From NCBI GenBank assembly GCA_024743195.1, contig JANSXE010000009.1, positions 1 through 64,000 on the forward strand: 64,000 nucleotides of DNA, read 5' to 3'. The notes below the pieces were generated by a model that was not told where the DNA came from, did not search any database, and saw only the letters and a program-made list of their open reading frames with translations. Position 1 is the stretch's first letter, and every line of letters begins with the position of its first letter. The position numbers and the translations under genes were made by a program. Origin of the DNA: Alphaproteobacteria bacterium. GTDB lineage: Bacteria > Pseudomonadota > Alphaproteobacteria > UBA8366 > Aestuariispiraceae. Below, in pieces: positions 61,597 to 64,000 of this stretch.

Positions 61597-62352
61597 ATGA
61601 GCTATTTCCTGTTCGGCGTGGGCCTATTGCTCCTGGCGCTGTTCCTGTTCAACTGGTTCGCGACGGCGAAGCCCGGGCAGGTGCTCAACGCCGGCAAGTG
61701 GGTCGTTGCGGGCTTCGGGCTGCTGATCGCCGTCTTCCTGATCGCGACGGGACGGTTCGGGCTGATCTGGTGGGCGCTGATCGGGCTGCTGCCGTGGATC
61801 AGCCGCCTGCGCATGCTGCGCAATCTCTGGAAGGCCGCGCGCGGGCCGAGCGCAGGCCAGACGTCGTCGGTTACGACCCGCTTCTTCGACATGACGCTGG
61901 ATCACGACACGGGAAGCATGGACGGGCGCATCAAGGAGGGCCCCTTCGTCGGCCGGATGCTCAGCGACCTGAACGAGGGCGAACGCCTCGACCTCGCCCG
62001 CGAGGTCGCGCGCGCGGACGCCCAGTCGATGCGCATCCTGGAGGCTTATCTCGACCGGACCCAGGGGCCCGATTGGCGCCAGGCCTTCGGCGGCGACGAC
62101 GGCGACCGCAGCCGCGCCTATGAGGGCGGTTTCGGCGGCGCGGGCGAGGGCGGCGGCGGGGCCGCGTCCGGCGCGGGCCCGATGTCCGCCGACGAGGCCT
62201 ATCGCGTGCTGGGTCTGGCGCCGGGGGCCGACGCCGCGGCGGTCAAGGAAGCGCACCGCCGCCTGATGAAGGTGGTCCATCCGGACGTCGGCGGTTCCGA
62301 CTACATGGCGAGCAAGGTCAACGAGGCCAAGCGGGTGCTGCTGGGCAAATAG
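61597..62352 (+). CDS. Membrane-anchored J-domain protein
   Basis: 251-aa protein. Two N-terminal helices (about residues 3-20 and 34-70) anchor it; a soluble linker (RFFDMTLDHDTGSMDGRIKEGPFVGR) is conserved in alphaproteobacterial homologues. A Gly-rich hinge leads to a C-terminal short J domain (SADEAYRVLGLAPGADAAAVKEAHRRL, with HPDVGG), resembling Pam18/Tim14-like J proteins. It would recruit DnaK to the membrane. It starts 46 bp after the VWA gene in the same direction. Confidence 0.9.
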   Translation: MSYFLFGVGLLLLALFLFNWFATAKPGQVLNAGKWVVAGFGLLIAVFLIATGRFGLIWWALIGLLPWISRLRMLRNLWKAARGPSAGQTSSVTTRFFDMTLDHDTGSMDGRIKEGPFVGRMLSDLNEGERLDLAREVARADAQSMRILEAYLDRTQGPDWRQAFGGDDGDRSRAYEGGFGGAGEGGGGAASGAGPMSADEAYRVLGLAPGADAAAVKEAHRRLMKVVHPDVGGSDYMASKVNEAKRVLLGK

Positions 62353-62550
62353 CGCGCGGCCGACGAGACCGCAGCCCGCCCGCGCAGGCGGGCGCCGCGC
62401 GGCGGGCGGCGTCGGGGCCGGATCGCCGCGCGAAAGCCGGACCGGTCCGCCCGCCGCCCAGCGCGCCGCGCCTTTTAGCCTCTCGTCCTCTCGTTCCATG
62501 GGCTCGCTGGCTCCCGCAGATCGTGCGCAAAGCCCATGCGCCGTCGGGTT

Positions 62551-62778
62551 CACAGCAAAACCAATTGTAAGGCGTATAGTCCAAAGAGCGGCGTGCGGTA
62601 GTCACGGCGTTATCGCGTCGGGCGCCTGGAAATCGGGCGACGCCCTGTTGAAAGCCTCAGCGAAGGCGGATTTTCAAGCGTTCTCGGGACGGTCGACCCG
62701 GCGCCTCGGCTGTGATTCGGCGCGCGGCGCACAATAAGTGAAGGTCCTATAAGGCGTATAGAAGTTTGGTTTGCAGTG
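62551..62778. mobile_element. Possible second MITE-like element
   Basis: Imperfect inverted ends: CACAGCAAAACCAA (62551-62564) against the reverse complement CACTGCAAACCAA of 62766-62778. The 12-mer TAAGGCGTATAG recurs in direct orientation at 62568-62579 and 62750-62761, and the second copy sits in CTATAAGGCGTATAG, a near-palindrome. No transposase inside. The ends match less well than in the 55.6-kb element. Confidence 0.4.
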
Positions 62779-62838
62779 CGGGCGCACGAGCGGCTCCTCT
62801 TGCAACGGTGGATCGGCCGGGGCTGCCGCGGAGGTGAC

Positions 62839-62930
62839 GCCCCCGCCCGACAAGGCCCCCGCCCGACAAGGCCCCCGCCCGACGACGCCCCGCCCGAAGA
62901 CGCCCCCATCCGACACCCCCCGCCTGACGA
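62839..62930 (+). repeat. 16-bp tandem repeat array upstream of galU
   Basis: GCCCCCGCCCGACAAG occurs twice exactly (62839-62870), followed by three degenerating copies (GCCCCCGCCCGACGAC, GCCCCGCCCGAAGAC, GCCCCCATCCGACACC) and a partial one. It is non-coding as far as I can tell. Confidence 0.85.
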
Positions 62931-63161
62931 TGGTCTGCATACGGCCCCGACAGCGCGCGTTCAGCGCGTTCGGTATGTACGTCGCCCTGGGGCGATGATC
63001 GCCCTGGTCCCGCATGAAGATTTTGCGACGGAACCCGCGCGCGGGCGGGGACGCCGCTGCTGCGGCTTGCCGCCGTGCGGGGGCTGTGGCAGAACGCCGG
63101 TGCCTGCGATCCCCGCCGCCGCCGGGGGCGCGCCCTTGAAGCAATTCGGTCGATCCCGCCC

Positions 63162-64000
63162 ATGGCGTCCTCCGCCTCGAAACCGGTCCGCACCGCCGTC
63201 TTTCCCGTCGCCGGGCTGGGCACGCGATTCCTGCCCGCGACCAAGGCGATGGCGAAGGAAATGCTGACCGTCGTGGACAAGCCGCTGATCCAGTACGCGG
63301 TCGAGGAGGCGGCGGCGGCGGGGATCGAGCGCTTCATCTTCGTCACCGGTCGCGGCAAGCAGGCGATCGAGGATCATTTCGACTTGGCCTATGAGCTGCA
63401 GGCGACCCTGAAGGCGCGCGGCAAGGAGGCGGCGATCGCCGAGGCGACCGACTTCCTGCCGCCGCCGGGCGCGATCGCCTATGTGAGGCAGCGCGAGGCG
63501 CTGGGGCTCGGCCATGCGGTCTGGTGCGCGCGCCGCCTGGTTGGGGACGAGCCCTTCGCCGTGCTGTCGCCCGACGATCTGGTGCTGAGCGCGACGCCCT
63601 GTCTGAAGCAGCTCGCGGACGCGCAGGCCGGCCTGGGCGGCAACCTTGTGGCCGTCATGGACGTGCCGCGCGACCAGACGAACCGATACGGCGTCCTGGA
63701 TACGCCCGACCCGGAGAGCCGAACGCCGCGCGTCGAGGGATTGGTCGAGAAGCCGGCGCCGGAGGCCGCGCCGTCGACGCTGTCCATCATCGGACGCTAC
63801 ATCTTGACGCCCGAGGTTTTCGCGGAGTTGGACCGGCACGAGCGCGGCGCGGGCGGCGAGATCCAACTGACCGATGCGATGGCGAAGCTGATCGGCCGCC
63901 AGCCCTTCCACGGACTGCGTTTCGAGGGCGAGCGGTTCGATTGCGGCACGAAGGACGGCTGGCTCGCGGCCAATATCGCCTTCTCGCTGGCGCGATCGGA
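63162..64000 (+). CDS. galU: UTP-glucose-1-phosphate uridylyltransferase (3' partial)
   Basis: Makes UDP-glucose for envelope polysaccharides and glycolipids. The visible 279 codons cover almost the whole enzyme (about 290-300 aa in the family) and run off the window end. The nucleotide-binding start VRTAVFPVAGLGTRFLPATKA is followed by MAKEMLTVVDKPLIQYAVEE, where the usual PKEML proline is Ala. GLGHAVWCAR, AVLSPDDLVL, YGVLDTP and GGEIQLTDAMAKL are diagnostic. The ATG at 63162 is the first good start in frame; the RBS is weak. A repeat-rich spacer lies upstream. Confidence 0.94.
   Translation, partial: MASSASKPVRTAVFPVAGLGTRFLPATKAMAKEMLTVVDKPLIQYAVEEAAAAGIERFIFVTGRGKQAIEDHFDLAYELQATLKARGKEAAIAEATDFLPPPGAIAYVRQREALGLGHAVWCARRLVGDEPFAVLSPDDLVLSATPCLKQLADAQAGLGGNLVAVMDVPRDQTNRYGVLDTPDPESRTPRVEGLVEKPAPEAAPSTLSIIGRYILTPEVFAELDRHERGAGGEIQLTDAMAKLIGRQPFHGLRFEGERFDCGTKDGWLAANIAFSLARS

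Larger units (their letters stand above)
62353..63161. other. 809-bp repeat-rich spacer before galU
   Basis: No gene I can support. It holds a GCCCGCC/GGCGGGC hairpin without T-tract (62374-62393), a MITE-like pair (62551-62778) and a 16-bp tandem array (62839-62930). Base order is lower in AT than typical promoters except 62550-62580 and 62730-62775. Frames here are short, lack RBSs and have repeat-like composition. Confidence 0.6.

Noticed and set aside
62498-62737. 79-codon forward frame in the galU spacer
   Set aside because: No RBS, and it overlaps the MITE-like repeats; composition is repeat-like. Not enough to call a gene.

Overview
The window is about 70% GC and densely coded. It reads as the chromosome of a free-living, probably marine alphaproteobacterium. 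The support is a MipZ division ATPase, an ImuA/ImuB/DnaE2 mutagenesis cassette, HspQ, TAXI-type TRAP transport, and REP-like palindromes of the type seen in alphaproteobacterial spacers. I saw no rRNA, tRNA or CRISPR array. Both ends cut genes: a giant RTX protein on the left (5' end missing) and galU on the right (3' end missing).

Layout. 1-11.7 kb: a giant calcium-binding Ig-like/RTX surface protein followed by its type I secretion ABC transporter and membrane-fusion protein. 11.7-18.1 kb: a LysE-type exporter, an amidase, apt (reverse) and a complete Mla-type lipid-transport operon (STAS-permease, ATPase, MCE protein, lipoprotein). 18.2-25.3 kb: a class III aminotransferase, two TAXI binding proteins, a fused TRAP permease with a C-terminal DUF3394-like region, and a UspA protein. 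25.3-34.9 kb, mostly reverse: a lipoprotein with a P460-like domain whose haem motif is degenerate, a DUF423 membrane protein, an Opp/Dpp-like binding protein with two permeases but no ATPase, pyrE, a SLAC1/TehA-type channel with a histone-H1-like tail, and hspQ.

35.1-41.7 kb holds imuA, imuB and dnaE2, the SOS mutagenesis cassette. It is invaded in three ways: an inverted pair of REP-like palindromes between imuA and imuB; a FitA/VapC-type toxin-antitoxin module with a perfect 34-bp palindromic operator between imuB and dnaE2; and a short palindrome inside the dnaE2 reading frame. The toxin stop overlaps the dnaE2 start, so the polymerase looks translationally coupled to the toxin. This is the most unusual arrangement in the window.

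41.7-55.6 kb: an EamA transporter, a 38-residue membrane peptide, an SDR enzyme, a glycosyltransferase/asparagine-synthase pair, a ferric-iron binding protein behind a Fur-like box, an acyl-CoA ligase/crotonase pair, the iron ABC permease, a GFA protein, a leucine-dehydrogenase-type enzyme and a nucleoside hydrolase. A 304-bp MITE-like element at 55.65-55.95 kb supplies the stop codons of both convergent genes beside it. 55.9-64 kb: a chromene isomerase/DsbA-fold protein, a peptidoglycan amidase, a DjlA-like co-chaperone, a DUF3750 protein, an unknown lipoprotein, mipZ, a VWA protein and a membrane J-protein. A repeat-rich 0.8-kb spacer then leads to galU.

Protein names rest on motif recognition by eye, with no database search. 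Where upstream-extended frames exist, I chose starts from ribosome-binding sites, signal peptides and family N-termini.
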